Source of the DNA: Campanula takesimana
Taxonomy: Eukaryota; Streptophyta; Magnoliopsida; Asterales; Campanulaceae
Direction of reading: 5' to 3'
DNA length: 64,000 nt
Assembly (NCBI GenBank): GCA_026119855.1
Contig: JAOWBW010001636.1
Span: forward strand, 1 to 64,000
Below the pieces are notes generated by a model. That model was not told where the DNA came from. It did not search any database and saw only the letters and a list, made by a program, of their open reading frames with translations. The number at the start of each line of letters is the position of its first letter. The first letter of the stretch is position 1. The translations under genes were made by a program, and so were the position numbers. Below are positions 23,017-33,079 of this stretch, piece after piece.

Positions 23017-23739
23017 TCAAACCGATCTTTCCAATAGTTTCTTGAACCGAAAACCCACTCCATCAACAATGAATCTCAAGGATATATGGAGGGTTATTTC
23101 CCATATCATTCTCCCTTGGTTGGAGAAAATTCGTCCTCGAATTTGGAAGTGACGAATAATTTTCCCAACACACCTTTTATGTTGCAAAATTATTTGATGA
23201 GTGTGCCGTAAAAAGAAAAATGAACCTTGCTTTGATCTTGTCCCATCATAAAGAAAACAATCTGAAAATATAAACATATTTACCTCCATGTTATTGCCTC
23301 CAATAACACCGATGGGCTCTCCAAGTTCTTCATCATAGATTGGAGGTTTGTTCCAATCCACAACTTTTTCTTCACTTGTTGAATATGAAAATGGCCATGC
23401 AAGATTTTCAAAAAACTCTTCGTCATAAAATTTCTGGAAAGTAAGGTTCAATCGATAGTTAAATTGATGAGAGGCCTCTTCAATCGACACCTTGTCAAAT
23501 GTGTGATTGGAAAGAGAAATCTTCTCACGATATATTGAAATCAATGTTTTTGAATCATGACGCGCTTCATCATGTTCCAAAGATTCGTAGCGTGCAAGAC
23601 GACGCTTAAGTTGCTGCTCTTGTTTCCTTAGATCTTTCACCATAACATCCCGGTCTTGGTAATGTTGCGGAAGCATACCAACCTCAGCTATGGTACCAAT
23701 TTGATACCGGAAATGTGGAGAAGACATCAGAGGAAACAC
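23017..23739 (-). CDS. Gag-like ORF of the non-autonomous LTR element
   Basis: The 240-residue frame starts inside the 5' LTR/primer region; the element's own ATG is probably MLPQHYQDRDVMVKDLRKQE near 23679. A basic coiled-coil start (KQEQQLKRRLARYESLEHDE) is followed by an acidic region with PPIYDEELGEPIGVIGG. The last 30 residues run into the 3' LTR and are unlikely to be meaningful. The PxYDEE-like motif recalls linker regions of gypsy polyproteins, suggesting an internal deletion product. It shows no protease or RT signature. The function, if any, is unknown. Confidence 0.4.
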   Translation of the reverse strand: MFPLMSSPHFRYQIGTIAEVGMLPQHYQDRDVMVKDLRKQEQQLKRRLARYESLEHDEARHDSKTLISIYREKISLSNHTFDKVSIEEASHQFNYRLNLTFQKFYDEEFFENLAWPFSYSTSEEKVVDWNKPPIYDEELGEPIGVIGGNNMEVNMFIFSDCFLYDGTRSKQGSFFFLRHTHQIILQHKRCVGKIIRHFQIRGRIFSNQGRMIWEITLHISLRFIVDGVGFRFKKLLERSV

Positions 23740-24511
23740 AGGTGAACAAACACAGGTTTAATGAACTCGATATTCAAAGGAATCCACCTAAGAATATGAG
23801 CCAAATCACCACCCAAAGGCACCCAACCTAAGGGATAAGATAACTAGAAGAAATCCATCTTCTAAAACAAAGTCACGAAGACTAATATATTTTTATAACT
23901 CAACTCACTATTCTCTTACAAATACATGTAGTAGGCTATTTATAGTACTCTTGGAACATCCCTCCAAGTTAGGAAAACATTAAATACTAAGTAGATAAAC
24001 TATGAATTAATTACTTGATGATAAGATTGACTAGAAATATGAAAGATCAAAAGACTTGTCAAAATTCGGATGAATCTGTCCACCTGCACAACTCTTAGTA
24101 AAATGACCATAACTTGATGTAGAAAACTCGGAATGATGATTCGTTTCTTGCGTATGAAACTAGACTCAATTATCTATCCAATGGTATATAATACTCCTGC
24201 TGAAAATATATATTCAATTACCAGAATGCTCTTTAAGTGGACCCAAAATTCTGGTGTTTATTATTTTAGACTACAATATCAAACCGATCTTTCTAATAGT
24301 TTCTTGAACCGAAAACCCGCTCCATCAACAATGAATCTCAAGGACATATGGAGGGTTATTTCCCGCATCAATTTTCCAGAAATTTTTATCTCAAAATGAG
24401 TGTCCATTTTGATCATAACTTTGTCTCTAAATGTTTTTTTTTCGGATTTTTTTTCACCGGTCTCACTATACTTGCAAAAACTAAATGTTTGTAAAGAGGA
24501 TTACAAAATTA

Positions 24512-24770
24512 TACTCCCTTCGTCCCACCCGAATTAGGATTTTTGGGTTGGGCACGGGTATTAAGGAAAAAGTGTTAGTGGAGCAGGTGTTATGAGTATG
24601 AAAAGTAAAGTAAGAGAGAGAAAGTAGGGTAGAGAATAATGAGTGGAAAGTTGTTGTGAGTGTGAATGTGAGTCCCATAAAAGAAAACACTTCCATTTTT
24701 GGGTTGTCCTAATTCGAATGGGACACCCAAAATGGAAATTTGTCCTAATTCGAGTGGGACGGGGGGAGTA
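24512..24770. mobile_element. Stowaway-like MITE nested in the 22135-24852 MITE
   Basis: It is bounded by TACTCCCTTCGTCCCACCCG and CGAGTGGGACGGGGGGAGTA. TA borders and a 20-bp inverted repeat with an A/T-rich core fit the family. Confidence 0.85.
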
Positions 24771-24948
24771 TATGAATTTTGTCACCAAATTGTATAAGAA
24801 GTTATATCTCTTAAAATGAAATTTGGATACTCATTTAAGGACAGAGGTAGTATAAAATAGGACATGGTTAGAGTATAGTGATTTGAGACTCACACTCATA
24901 ACTTGTTGTGTGTGAGTATAACATTGACAAGTGGGACAGGGGTGGGGT

Positions 24949-25233
24949 ATACTCCCTCCGCCCCACTTCACTTGAGAGCTAAGAGGTGGGCACAATAATT
25001 AAGAAAAATGAATAAAATAAAAAAAATGTGTGGTAGAAAATGAAGAGAGAGAATGAGTGGGGTTAAAAGTAGGTTGGTTGAATGAATTGTGTGGTGGAGA
25101 ATGAAGAGAGAGAATGAGTGTGTGGTAGATTGAATATAAAATTATAAAAATATTACCTTTTTGGGGAGTCTCAAGTGAAGTGGGACGAACCAAAATGGAA
25201 ATAAGTCTCAAGTGATGTGGGGCGGAGGGAGTA
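24949..25233. mobile_element. Stowaway-like MITE
   Basis: The left end TACTCCCTCCGCCCCACTTC and right end GATGTGGGGCGGAGGGAGTA are inverted repeats with TA borders. The interior shares AGGTGGGCACAATAATTAAG with the copies at 26561 and 28857. Confidence 0.85.
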
Positions 25234-25984
25234 TTATTTTTTTGGCATTTACAGTATTTGCTAAAAATATTTGTAATTGTATATAGACTTAATTGTATAT
25301 TAAAACCATCATTTTGACATATAATGAGTTTTTACATATAATGTTTATTCAACCAAAGAGTTGTACACCAACAACTCTGTTAAAAAAGAATTATCGACCA
25401 TTCTGGAGAATGAAATGTTCATTGTGTTAGTACAATAACAAAATTATGGAATTTAAACTGATGTGACAAATTTAAAGATAAATTCAGTAAAGGGTGATAA
25501 TTTATAAAATTTTACCCCAATTTTGTAATCTTCCAAGAGTAACAAAACATGAAAAAGAAAGAAAATAACAAAGCACGTGATCCAATCCAACAAAGATTGC
25601 ACCAAGTCAAAGTTGATAGCGAAAATGTCTTGAACATACCTACATCTAGCCAAACTGCACATTTTTTTTTATGGCAGTGCTGAAAAAGTGAGTCCTGCTA
25701 AAAAAAAGTGATTTACAAAAAAATTAAAGCACATTTACGCCTGTCAATTTAATTCGTAACCATTTTATTTGATTTTATTTGAACGTACTCGCATGTCTCA
25801 AAATTATTTGCATTAATTTTATTTTATTTTTGGGTATCGTATTGGTAAGTCTTACTTTTTAATATGTAAACTTATATTTATTTTATTCACCCTAACACTT
25901 GTCATACTGACACACTTAAATTATGGGTTCTCATCTCAACTTATCATATTCACAACCATTTTCTCACTCATAATACTTTAAATA
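25234..25984. other. AT-rich intergenic sequence
   Basis: I see no gene, repeat border or regulatory motif here beyond general A/T richness. Confidence 0.4.
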
Positions 25985-26252
25985 TACTCCATCCGTCTCA
26001 AAATAGATGTCGTTTTGGGAGTTAAATTTTGTCTCATAATACTTGTCGTTTCACTATTTTCAAAGTTTTTTATTGCTCTGTACCAATTATACCCTTAATA
26101 ATGATAGTGAACCATCTCTTACCTAACCATTTAATATCATAGGTAGTTGAATTACTTTAGGGGTATTTGAGACTTTTTCACATGAATTAATGGCATTTCT
26201 TAATATGTGTGATACCCTCCAAAACGACATCTATTTTGAGACGGAGGGAGTA
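25985..26252. mobile_element. Stowaway-like MITE with ~30-bp inverted repeats
   Basis: TACTCCATCCGTCTCAAAAT, continuing to AGATGTCGTTTTGG, mirrors CCAAAACGACATCT … GACGGAGGGAGTA. TA is at both borders. No ORF. Confidence 0.9.
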
Positions 26253-26560
26253 TATAATTTCTCTTTAATTCCTGTTCAACTTCAAAATGATGCAAGTTAT
26301 TTTGTGAAAGTTGACTTGTCAAATACTCCTATATTTTTTTAGCAAACGATAATTCAATTTCATTCACTATTTAAAATGAGATGGCACTTCAGAAAGACCA
26401 GAGGCTCACCTCGAATAACAATAGCGGTTCTAGTTCTTAGCATACAACAACGATATTTATATATTTATATAAGATTATGCGTAACTATTTACTATTTGGT
26501 ATTTAAAATTACGGAGTAGTATGATTTTTTTTTAATAAATTGTTGAAGCAATTTTGAAAA
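26253..26560. other. AT-rich spacer
   Basis: No gene or element border was recognised. Confidence 0.4.
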
Positions 26561-26853
26561 TACTCCCTCTGTCCCGCCTTACTTGACACCCAAAAGGTGG
26601 GCACAATAACTAAGAAAAAGAATAAAATAAGGAAAATATGTAGTAGAAAATGAAGAAAGAGAATGAGGGTAAATAGTAGTTTTGGTTGAATAAATTGAGT
26701 GATGGAAATGAAGAGAGGGAATGAGTGGTGGGGTAGAGTGCATATAAAATTATTAGGGGTGGATTGGTAGGTATTGCTTGTACCGTGTACCAACTAAGTA
26801 TGATTTGATACACAAAAATATGTATCAGTACCAACCACAAAAGTCGGTATACC

Positions 26854-28375
26854 CAGGGGCGGATCCACATTATGGGGTGGGGGTCAATTGACCCCCCATG
26901 ACTTTCCCCTTTATTCACCTTTACCCCTTCAAAAGTAGTAGCAAATTTTAACTTGACCCCCCCTGAAAAATTGCATTTAACCCCCCTCAAATTTTACACT
27001 CAAACCCATGAATATATACAAGGAATTTATATGATTAAATCACCTCAACCACAATTACACAATACACCCATCTCTCAACTCGGCCTCAATTCGGCCGCAA
27101 TTTGTCGATGAACGGAAGACTGCTCCTGCTAGTGCGACTCAAAGACGCCGCCGCCAACAAACGGGAACCACTCAAGAGTCTTTCAGGCCTCGGGTGCGGC
27201 TGGAGACTAAGTTCAGGTACATGTTTCTCTCCCTTCATCATCTCAAACCCGCAAATTTCTAAAACCCTAAGGTAGGGTTTTGAAATTGGAAACCCTTTTT
27301 TATTTTTATTGATTTCTTAGCCATTAATTAACTTTGAAAGAGGATTTGCCAGTAACAAAATGAATATTATTCGAAAAATCTTGAAGGCTAGCCAAGCTTA
27401 TGGGGTTTTAAGGTTAATTGAAATTCCTGAGTAACCTTGAAGGCGATTTGTAATTTCTAATTTTATACATGTAGTCAAAATAAAGTGAATCAAAATTATG
27501 AAGTTGTATGAGGTTAAGGTAATTTAAGCTCTAAAATTTTGGTTGGAAGGTAGTTGGGAATTATGAATTCAAAGTGAGGAAACTGAGTTTATCAATTTTA
27601 GATACACTTTGTTAAGTTTTAGGAGCTGAGCCGAGTTTTTTTTTTTTTTTTTTTTAAAATGGTTTTTTATTAATGATAGATAAATTGCCCTTAGGCTACA
27701 TCAAATGGCCATTAAGGCTACACTTATGACCATAAATAGGCTAACACAAACAAATGTCCTTAATGGGATTCGAACTCAGGACCCCCGCATGGGAAGCTAG
27801 CACCGGATACCGCTTGAGCTAGAACTCTTTGGTTTTTTATTAATGATAGATATTTTGGGACGGAAGGAGTATGATTTTAATCATACTTCGCATATGAATA
27901 AGCGTCGACTCTTCTTGAGGGATCAATGTTCTGAAATGTTATTGTGGATGTATAAACTCTATCCAATATGAGTGTGAATTACTACTCTAGCACCTCATGT
28001 TAATATGGTAAAATGTTGCCAATGGCTTAGCAGTTAGCACCTCCACTTTGCATTTCACAATCTCGGATGTGGCTGTTGACAATTTTATTTGTTTGATTAA
28101 TTTTATCGATTTTTTAAATTACATGATAATTTGTTTCATGAAATGATTATTTTGACTTCAATTAAAAAATAGCGATATAGTTAAGTAGCTAATGTTTCGA
28201 CCTCGGGGGAGTATTAGGGATGACAATTTGTCCATACCGGCTCCTAACTTGAGGAGAGGGAAAAATTAGGGTTTATATGTTTCGTTAAATTTTATTGTCT
28301 TTACTTGTGTGTTTTTAATTTTTTTTGTTATACAAAATTTTGACCCTCTGACCTAAAATCCTGGATCCGCCACTG
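26854..28375. mobile_element. Non-autonomous hAT element B nested in hAT A
   Basis: The termini CAGGGGCGGATCCA and (opposite strand) CAGTGGCGGATCCA match at 13 of 14. The TSD GGTATACC (26846-26853 and 28376-28383) is perfect and lies in a subterminal repeat of hAT A. The interior includes a GC-richer stretch (27060-27230), rich in CTCAACTCGGCC and GACGCCGCCGCC, that could be a captured exon. No transposase frame is evident. Confidence 0.9.
27683..27829 (-). mobile_element. tRNA-derived SINE
   Basis: On the minus strand an A box (TAGCTCAAGCGG, 27810-27821) lies about 9 bases from the 5' end. A B box (GAGTTCGAATCCC, 27765-27777) follows at typical spacing. The element is bordered by 22-bp direct repeats GGTTTTTTATTAATGATAGA(TA) at 27661-27682 and 27831-27852, an L1-type TSD. 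The body is about 147 bp. A poly(T) tract beyond the left repeat may belong to the host. Confidence 0.8.
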
Positions 28376-28728
28376 GGTATACCAAGTTTATTGGTACGGT
28401 TGATATTCGGTTGGTACGGTTGGTACTCGATATATACCAAATGGAAATGAAGACAAAAAAAAAAATTGCATTTTTTTTGTTAGACTTTCTTGTCTAGTAT
28501 AAAAAAAAACACATTATAACATAAAATAGAACTCAAATACAAATTATAAAGTCTTGAATCTAAAGAAAAGTAGAACAATTGAACTCTTGCAAACTAAACA
28601 ATACAGTAACTGTAAATAATATTCACCACGACTCTAAATCCAAAATATTACAATAAGGCAGTTTGAATTTTTTCCTAAATCTTAATAAAGTAACTTAAGG
28701 TTAGAAAAAGGAAATTAATGTTTGATGC

Positions 28729-28852
28729 TCTATTCGTCCCAAAATAATTTGAGTTTTAGAACACGTATTAGAAAAAAACAATCAATAAATATCAAATAGA
28801 CCAAACTACCATTCGAATATTTCAAATACATAGACAATTAGATGGAGTACTA
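28729..28852. mobile_element. Short degenerate Stowaway remnant
   Basis: CTATTCGTCCCAAAATAATT on the left and ATTAGATGGAGTACTA on the right resemble family ends. The interior is too short and diverged for certainty. Confidence 0.35.
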
Positions 28853-28856
28853 TATA

Positions 28857-29140
28857 TACTCCCTCCATCCCACCTCACTTGACACCCATGAGGTGGGCAC
28901 AATAATTAAGGAGAATAAATAAAATAAGGAAATGTGTGGTAGAAAATGAAGAGAGAGAATGAGTGGGGTAAATAGTAGTGTTGGTTGAATAAATTGAGTG
29001 GTGGAAAATGAAGAGAGAGAATGAGTGGTGGGGTAGAGTGAATTTAAAATTATAAAAATATGTTATTTTGGGAAGTGTCAAATGAGCTGGGACAACCCAA
29101 AATGAAAATAAGTGTCAAGTGAGCTGGGACTGAGGGAGTA
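28857..29140. mobile_element. Stowaway-like MITE inside hAT A
   Basis: TACTCCCTCCATCCCACCTC on the left is the inverse of GAGCTGGGACTGAGGGAGTA on the right, with TA borders. It is the best uninterrupted example of the subfamily in this window. Confidence 0.9.
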
Positions 29141-29157
29141 TGTGTGCGCGCGCGTGT

Positions 29158-29212
<55 letters not shown>

Positions 29213-29222
29213 ATATATATAA
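29141..29222. repeat. Compound microsatellite (GC/GT then TA)
   Basis: TGTGTGCGCGCGCGTGTG is followed by about 25 TA dinucleotides. Open frames across it on either strand are artefacts of the repeat. Confidence 0.9.
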
Positions 29223-29410
29223 TGTTGGTACATGGTATACCAACCAAAGTCAATATTGTATACCGTGTACCAACCAATTAGATAAAAATGGTACGGTACT
29301 ACCTACCAAAAAGTTCGGTATACCGACTTCTTTATACCAATTGTAATTAGTACGGTTGGTATACGGGTTGGTTGGTACGGACAAGTACAATTTGCCACCC
29401 CTAAAAATTA

Positions 29411-29646
29411 TACTCCCTCCGTCCCATTTTAAGAGTAAAATTTTTTCTAAAAGGACGTCCCATTTTAAGAGTCAAAATCTTAAAATGGAAAGTGGGTCCT
29501 ACATGTCATACTCATAACAATTATCCACTAACTCTTTTCTACCCATTTTCTCTCATACCCAACTATCAACACTCACAACACACCACATTTTTATTAATTC
29601 TTGAAACCACTCATTTTTTGACTCTTAAAATCGGACGGAGAGAGTA
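29411..29646. mobile_element. Stowaway-like MITE abutting the hAT A TSD
   Basis: It starts TACTCCCTCCGTCCCATTTT and ends AAAATCGGACGGAGAGAGTA, with TA borders. It entered the host MITE at the last bases of the hAT TSD. Confidence 0.85.
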
Positions 29647-29753
29647 AAAAGTAAGTAAGTTATTTTGGAAAGTATCAAGTGAGCTGAGATGAAAAATAAA
29701 AATAAATGTAAAGTGAACTGAGACGGAGGGAGTATTTTAAATGCAACAATTAC

Positions 29754-29960
29754 TACTCCCTCCGTCCCGGAGTAAGAGTCCTACCCCTCATTTGCACGCT
29801 TATTAATAAATATTGGAAGTGATATAAATGTTGTGAGTGTAAAAGTAAAGTAGAAGAGAGAATGAGTGGGAGAGAATAGTGAATTGATTGATGTTGTGAC
29901 TCTTACTCTGAGACGTACCAAAACGGAAAGTAGTACTCTTACTTTGAGACGGAGGAAGTA
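29754..29960. mobile_element. Stowaway-like MITE
   Basis: The ends TACTCCCTCCGTCCCGGAGT and CTTTGAGACGGAGGAAGTA are inverted repeats bordered by TA. Confidence 0.85.
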
Positions 29961-30187
29961 CTAATTTATGAATGAGGAATAGTAAAAGATCACATACAGT
30001 TAACATGAAAAGGGTGTGGAAAGGACAGGCACAATACAGCAGAGACAAATCGGCGAGTATTACCACAAAAAGGAACAAAGAGAAAGTTGAAAATGGCCTT
30101 TCACCGGCCTTAACCCATTTCTCCAAATCCAAACCATTTTCAAAACAGGCCCAATCCCAATACCTACCAACACCCATTCCAACAGTT

Positions 30188-30229
30188 TTTCTCTCTCTCT
30201 CTCTCTCTCACACTCACTCTTTCTCTCTC
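30188..30229. repeat. CT-rich microsatellite in a putative 5' leader
   Basis: Runs of TCTCTCTC occur at 30188-30207 and again near 30220-30229, a common feature of plant 5' leaders. Confidence 0.7.
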
Positions 30230-30314
30230 TAGCCTCCCGGCAACCAGACAGCAGACGCAACAGAGAAGACGGACCGGGCCGGCCAAGCTAAAGACCTTCA
30301 CTTTGGGCTCAACA

Positions 30315-30368
30315 ATGGCGATTCTTCTACAAGACAATGTCAATAATGCCCTTCTTGTCGCCAAAGAG
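30315..30368 (+). CDS. Orphan first-exon candidate of an unrecognised gene
   Basis: An ATG in a good context (CAACAATGGCG) opens MAILLQDNVNNALLVAKE and is followed by GAG|GTACCATCTG, a credible 5' splice site. Upstream is a (CT)n-rich leader and a GC-richer zone (30180-30314), which look like a genuine plant 5' untranslated region. I could not find a second exon on the plus strand before the xylulose kinase gene, which ends at 33966 on the other strand. It may be the truncated remainder of a gene, or a first exon whose partners were lost. The product is not recognised. Real transcription is possible but unproven. Confidence 0.35.
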
Positions 30369-31135
30369 GTACCATCTGATCACCGTTCATCTCTAAATCG
30401 AAGGTTGTTTTGGGGTTTTCGCAGATGAGACTGTACAATGTAGTAGGTCTCTCTGTACAAACAGGCAGACAGGATGGAGCCAGGCATGATACCCACCACC
30501 ACCACCAACAAAAATATCTAATTTACATAATGATTTTTCGTTCTTACTAACGAAAAAAGAAAACTGATTAAGTTGAACCCTTTTTTATATTGACTTTAAT
30601 TTATTATGTCTCGTTTTTTTTTTTTTTTTTGAGTTTAGTAGAGGTAAAAAGAAAGTGATTCATCATCAACCATGGAAGATATGTAGGGGGTCGAAGTGTG
30701 TGAATCATTTTCAGAAGGGGGGAAATGGTATATCTGTATTTATTCTAGTGAACTGTAGTTGAAGGACCATCATGATTTTGGTGATGATGGTGTGCTTTCT
30801 TTTTCCCAATTTTCCATTGATGATACATATATGAAGGCAATACATTGGTGGTATTAATTTCCTTTTCTCATTTTGGTAATGTTTCCATATTTTTCATTTC
30901 TTTTGCATCTTGTTTTATGCTATGTATGTGTATGATTTTTTTATTATTTTTTTAATTTTATGATTGATGTTTTATATCTTATGACTTGAATGAATTTGAT
31001 CAATTGATCATAAATGATTTACAGCTGCCCTTTGACATCAACATTTCCCCTTTAGGTCAACCAATTTGGTTTTGGAGACAAACCTGTTCATTAGGAAAAT
31101 TTTTCCTATTCGCTTCCGCGCTTTACTCATTTGTT
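30369..31135. other. AT-rich sequence, possibly intron of the orphan exon
   Basis: T-rich runs such as the T20 near 30609 and the absence of open frames fit intron or intergenic DNA. No element borders were seen. Confidence 0.35.
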
Positions 31136-31422
31136 TGTCCTGGAGTTTTCATGTGAATTGAGACTTATTTCTTTTTTCGTCCGTTTTACCTCAATTGAGA
31201 CCGCCCAAAATAGCAAACTTTTTTAATATTTTATATTCACCCAACTTAACCCATTTAACCCTACTAATTCTCTCTCTTCATTTTCCACCACTCATTTTAT
31301 CCAACCAACACTACTATTTACCACACTCATTCTCTCTCTTCATTTTCCACCACACATTCACTACTTTCTCTTAATTATTGTGCCTTTTTTTTAGTCTCAA
31401 TTCACATGAAACGGAGGGAGTA
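31136..31422. mobile_element. Stowaway-like MITE with one eroded end
   Basis: The right end TCACATGAAACGGAGGGAGTA is clear. The left end keeps only the inner part of the inverted repeat (TTCATGTGAATTGAGACT). The interior contains two AGAGAG/CTCTCT mini-repeats typical of the subfamily. Confidence 0.65.
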
Positions 31423-32275
31423 CTCTATTAGTTTGTCGTGGCGTTTGATAAAAATGTTTCTTAAGGTCTTTTTGCCAAATTTCTGTGGATTTACTGTTGG
31501 TTAAATGGGTAAATGATCTATGATAGTAGCAATTGGATGCGGAAAAACTTTAGATCCAATCTGTTGCTCTAATGTGTACTCTGTATAATGTATAGCTCTT
31601 GCTTTGAATGCCCATTAATGACTAACTGAATACAGTATAAGGTAAGAATTAGTTCTATTTGAACGTGTTTTTGGTCATTCTCTGAAAAGGGTATTAGTGA
31701 GTCATTTCAAGTATTTTGGTCCTCATATTCCTGGTTCTTTAATTGAGCTTCAATCTAACCTTTTGAGTTTGGCTTGCCGGTGAATGGCCCTATCTTGAGC
31801 AAGCTTCTGATCAGTTTGATCAAAATTTGAGCACATTGATTACGGTTTTGACTGAATTTTATTTTATTCTACACCCTCAGAAAGATGAATGCATTTCACT
31901 TTGATTATATTATATAGTACTCCGTATTATGAACTGGCTCTCAGTTTCCTAGCTATGCCTATAATCGGGAACTTGTAATCAGTTTGACTGTTTTCATAAC
32001 CTGCCCTTTTGTAAGACCTTACCGGAAGATATGCCATAATTTTGATTGAATCCCTTTCAAGAATCCCGGTCCCTTTTTTTTTTTGGCTGGTTCTTGTGTT
32101 TAAGTTTTATTGCCTAGAAATTTGTATTGGCTCAATTTCTCTAAGCTGGTTAACTGAGATGTCCAATTACTAGAACAGATTAAGATCCTGAAATAGGCTT
32201 TTACTGCACCTTTGGTAGTTTGACATTGATATTCATATTGATACCTTGATTGCTTAGAAAGTTCTTGCTATGATT
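31423..32275. other. Non-coding AT-rich sequence
   Basis: No gene, border or motif was recognised. Confidence 0.35.
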
Positions 32276-32673
32276 TACTCTCTCTGTCCCGAAATGATCT
32301 TCTCATTTTGCATTTTTCATTGTCCGAATTCTCATTTTGCATTTTTCATTGTCTAAAAAAGTTCTTCCCATTTCTACAATTTGGGCATAAATCTGCATAA
32401 ACACAACATGGCTAGTGAAAGTGTTCTAAAAGACGTTCGTCTAGGCCGCCTAGGCTCTAGGCGTTCATGAAACCCCTAAGTCCCGCCTAAGATATTATAA
32501 GTATTTTTGAATGCTCGGCCCCGCCTAAGTCCCGTCTAGAGCGCGGCGCTAGGCCCTGCTGCGGCGCCTAGCAACCGCCTAGCGCTTTTTAGGACCTTGT
32601 GTGAAACAAGTGTTCATATCGGTAAAAAGTTTGAATAATCAAATAAGAAGATCATTTTGAGAAGGAGTGAGTA
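32276..32673. mobile_element. Stowaway-like MITE interrupted by the CGCCTAGGCG MITE
   Basis: It starts TACTCTCTCTGTCCCGAAAT and ends TTTTGAGAAGGAGTGAGTA. It is the same subfamily as 58570-58752, which is uninterrupted at the equivalent site. A short internal duplication (TTCTCATTTTGCATTTTTCA) is seen near the left end. Confidence 0.8.
32421..32600. mobile_element. CGCCTAGGCG-rich MITE (copy 2, opposite orientation)
   Basis: It is the reverse complement of the 20243 element (GTGTTCTAAAAGACGTTCG … GCTTTTTAGGACCTTG). The flanks TAGTGAAA and GTGTGAAA are a near-perfect 8-bp duplication. The paralogous MITE at 58570 has the unfilled site GCTAGTGAAGCAAATG. Confidence 0.8.
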
Positions 32674-32800
32674 TATGGAAGTGAGAAAGTTTAGGGCAAT
32701 CTTTTGAGTACTGAATGCCAAAGGTTCTGCTGATCTTATGAACATCTTTATTGTGGAGAACCATTCAGCACATAAGTTTGCCCAAATATGAATATTCAGA

Positions 32801-33079
32801 TTCTCCCTCCATCACAAAATGACCTTTTTCATTTTTTTTTATTTTGTTACGAATGAACTTTGATCAATAATTATAGGTTTTAATTATACTACTGAAAATT
32901 TAGAACTTTTAATTGATACACCATCAATAATACAATCAATAACAAATACTATCAATAATAATGTTAAGATTTTCATTAAGATTATTGAATCAATTTAAAA
33001 TAATGCCTTGAAGTCTATTCGTATTAACGGGCCAAAAAAAAATCAAAAAATTGGAAGATCATTTTTTAAGGAGGGAGTA
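32801..33079. mobile_element. Stowaway-like MITE
   Basis: The ends TTCTCCCTCCATCACAAAAT and TTTTAAGGAGGGAGTA are inverted repeats. The right border is TA; the left is eroded. Confidence 0.65.

Larger units (their letters stand above)
22168..24370 (-). mobile_element. Non-autonomous LTR retrotransposon with 669-bp LTRs and one ORF, minus strand
   Basis: The LTRs are 22168-23108 (including a nested TRIM) and 23702-24370. Both begin TGATACCGGAAA and end in ATCA. The TSD ATTTT (22163-22167 and 24371-24375) is perfect. On the minus strand the 5' LTR is followed by TTGGTACCATAGC, a plausible primer site. The roughly 590-bp interior has a single ORF and no enzyme domains. Confidence 0.85.
22135..24852. 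mobile_element. Stowaway-like MITE, the outer host of a three-level nest
   Basis: The left end TACTCCTTCTGTCCCTAAAT and the right end (opposite strand) TACTACCTCTGTCCTTAAAT are inverted repeats bordered by TA. The interior was split by the LTR element at 22168-24370 and by another Stowaway at 24512-24770. Confidence 0.7.
26754..29403. mobile_element. Non-autonomous hAT element A with GGTATACC/GGTACGGT subterminal repeats
   Basis: The termini TAGGGGTGGA and (opposite strand) TAGGGGTGGCA fit hAT inverted repeats. The 8-bp TSD AAAATTAT (26746-26753 and 29404-29411) is perfect. Both subterminal zones are packed with TTGGTACGGT, GTACCAACCA and GGTATACC motifs. Without its own insertions the element is well under 1 kb and has no transposase. 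Confidence 0.9.
26561..29734. mobile_element. Stowaway-like MITE, outermost shell of a four-level nest
   Basis: It starts TACTCCCTCTGTCCCGCCTT and ends CTGAGACGGAGGGAGTA. The two halves together match the uninterrupted relative at 28857-29140, for example AGGTGGGCACAATAA on the left and AGTGAACTGAGACGG on the right. Two DNA elements sit inside it. Confidence 0.8.

Noticed and set aside
22871..23152. Plus-strand frames starting MMIRFLRMKLDSIIYP in both LTRs
   Set aside because: They lie wholly in LTR sequence of a minus-strand element and are duplicated only because the LTR is duplicated.
29050..29346. Open frames through the TA microsatellite (also at 42103-42315 and 46711-47068)
   Set aside because: The poly-(Y/I) peptides arise from the TA repeat and have no coding support.
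30424..30540. Second exon for the orphan exon at 30425
   Set aside because: TTTTCGCAG|ATG would need a 56-bp intron, and the downstream frame reads a His/Gln run with no domain before a stop.
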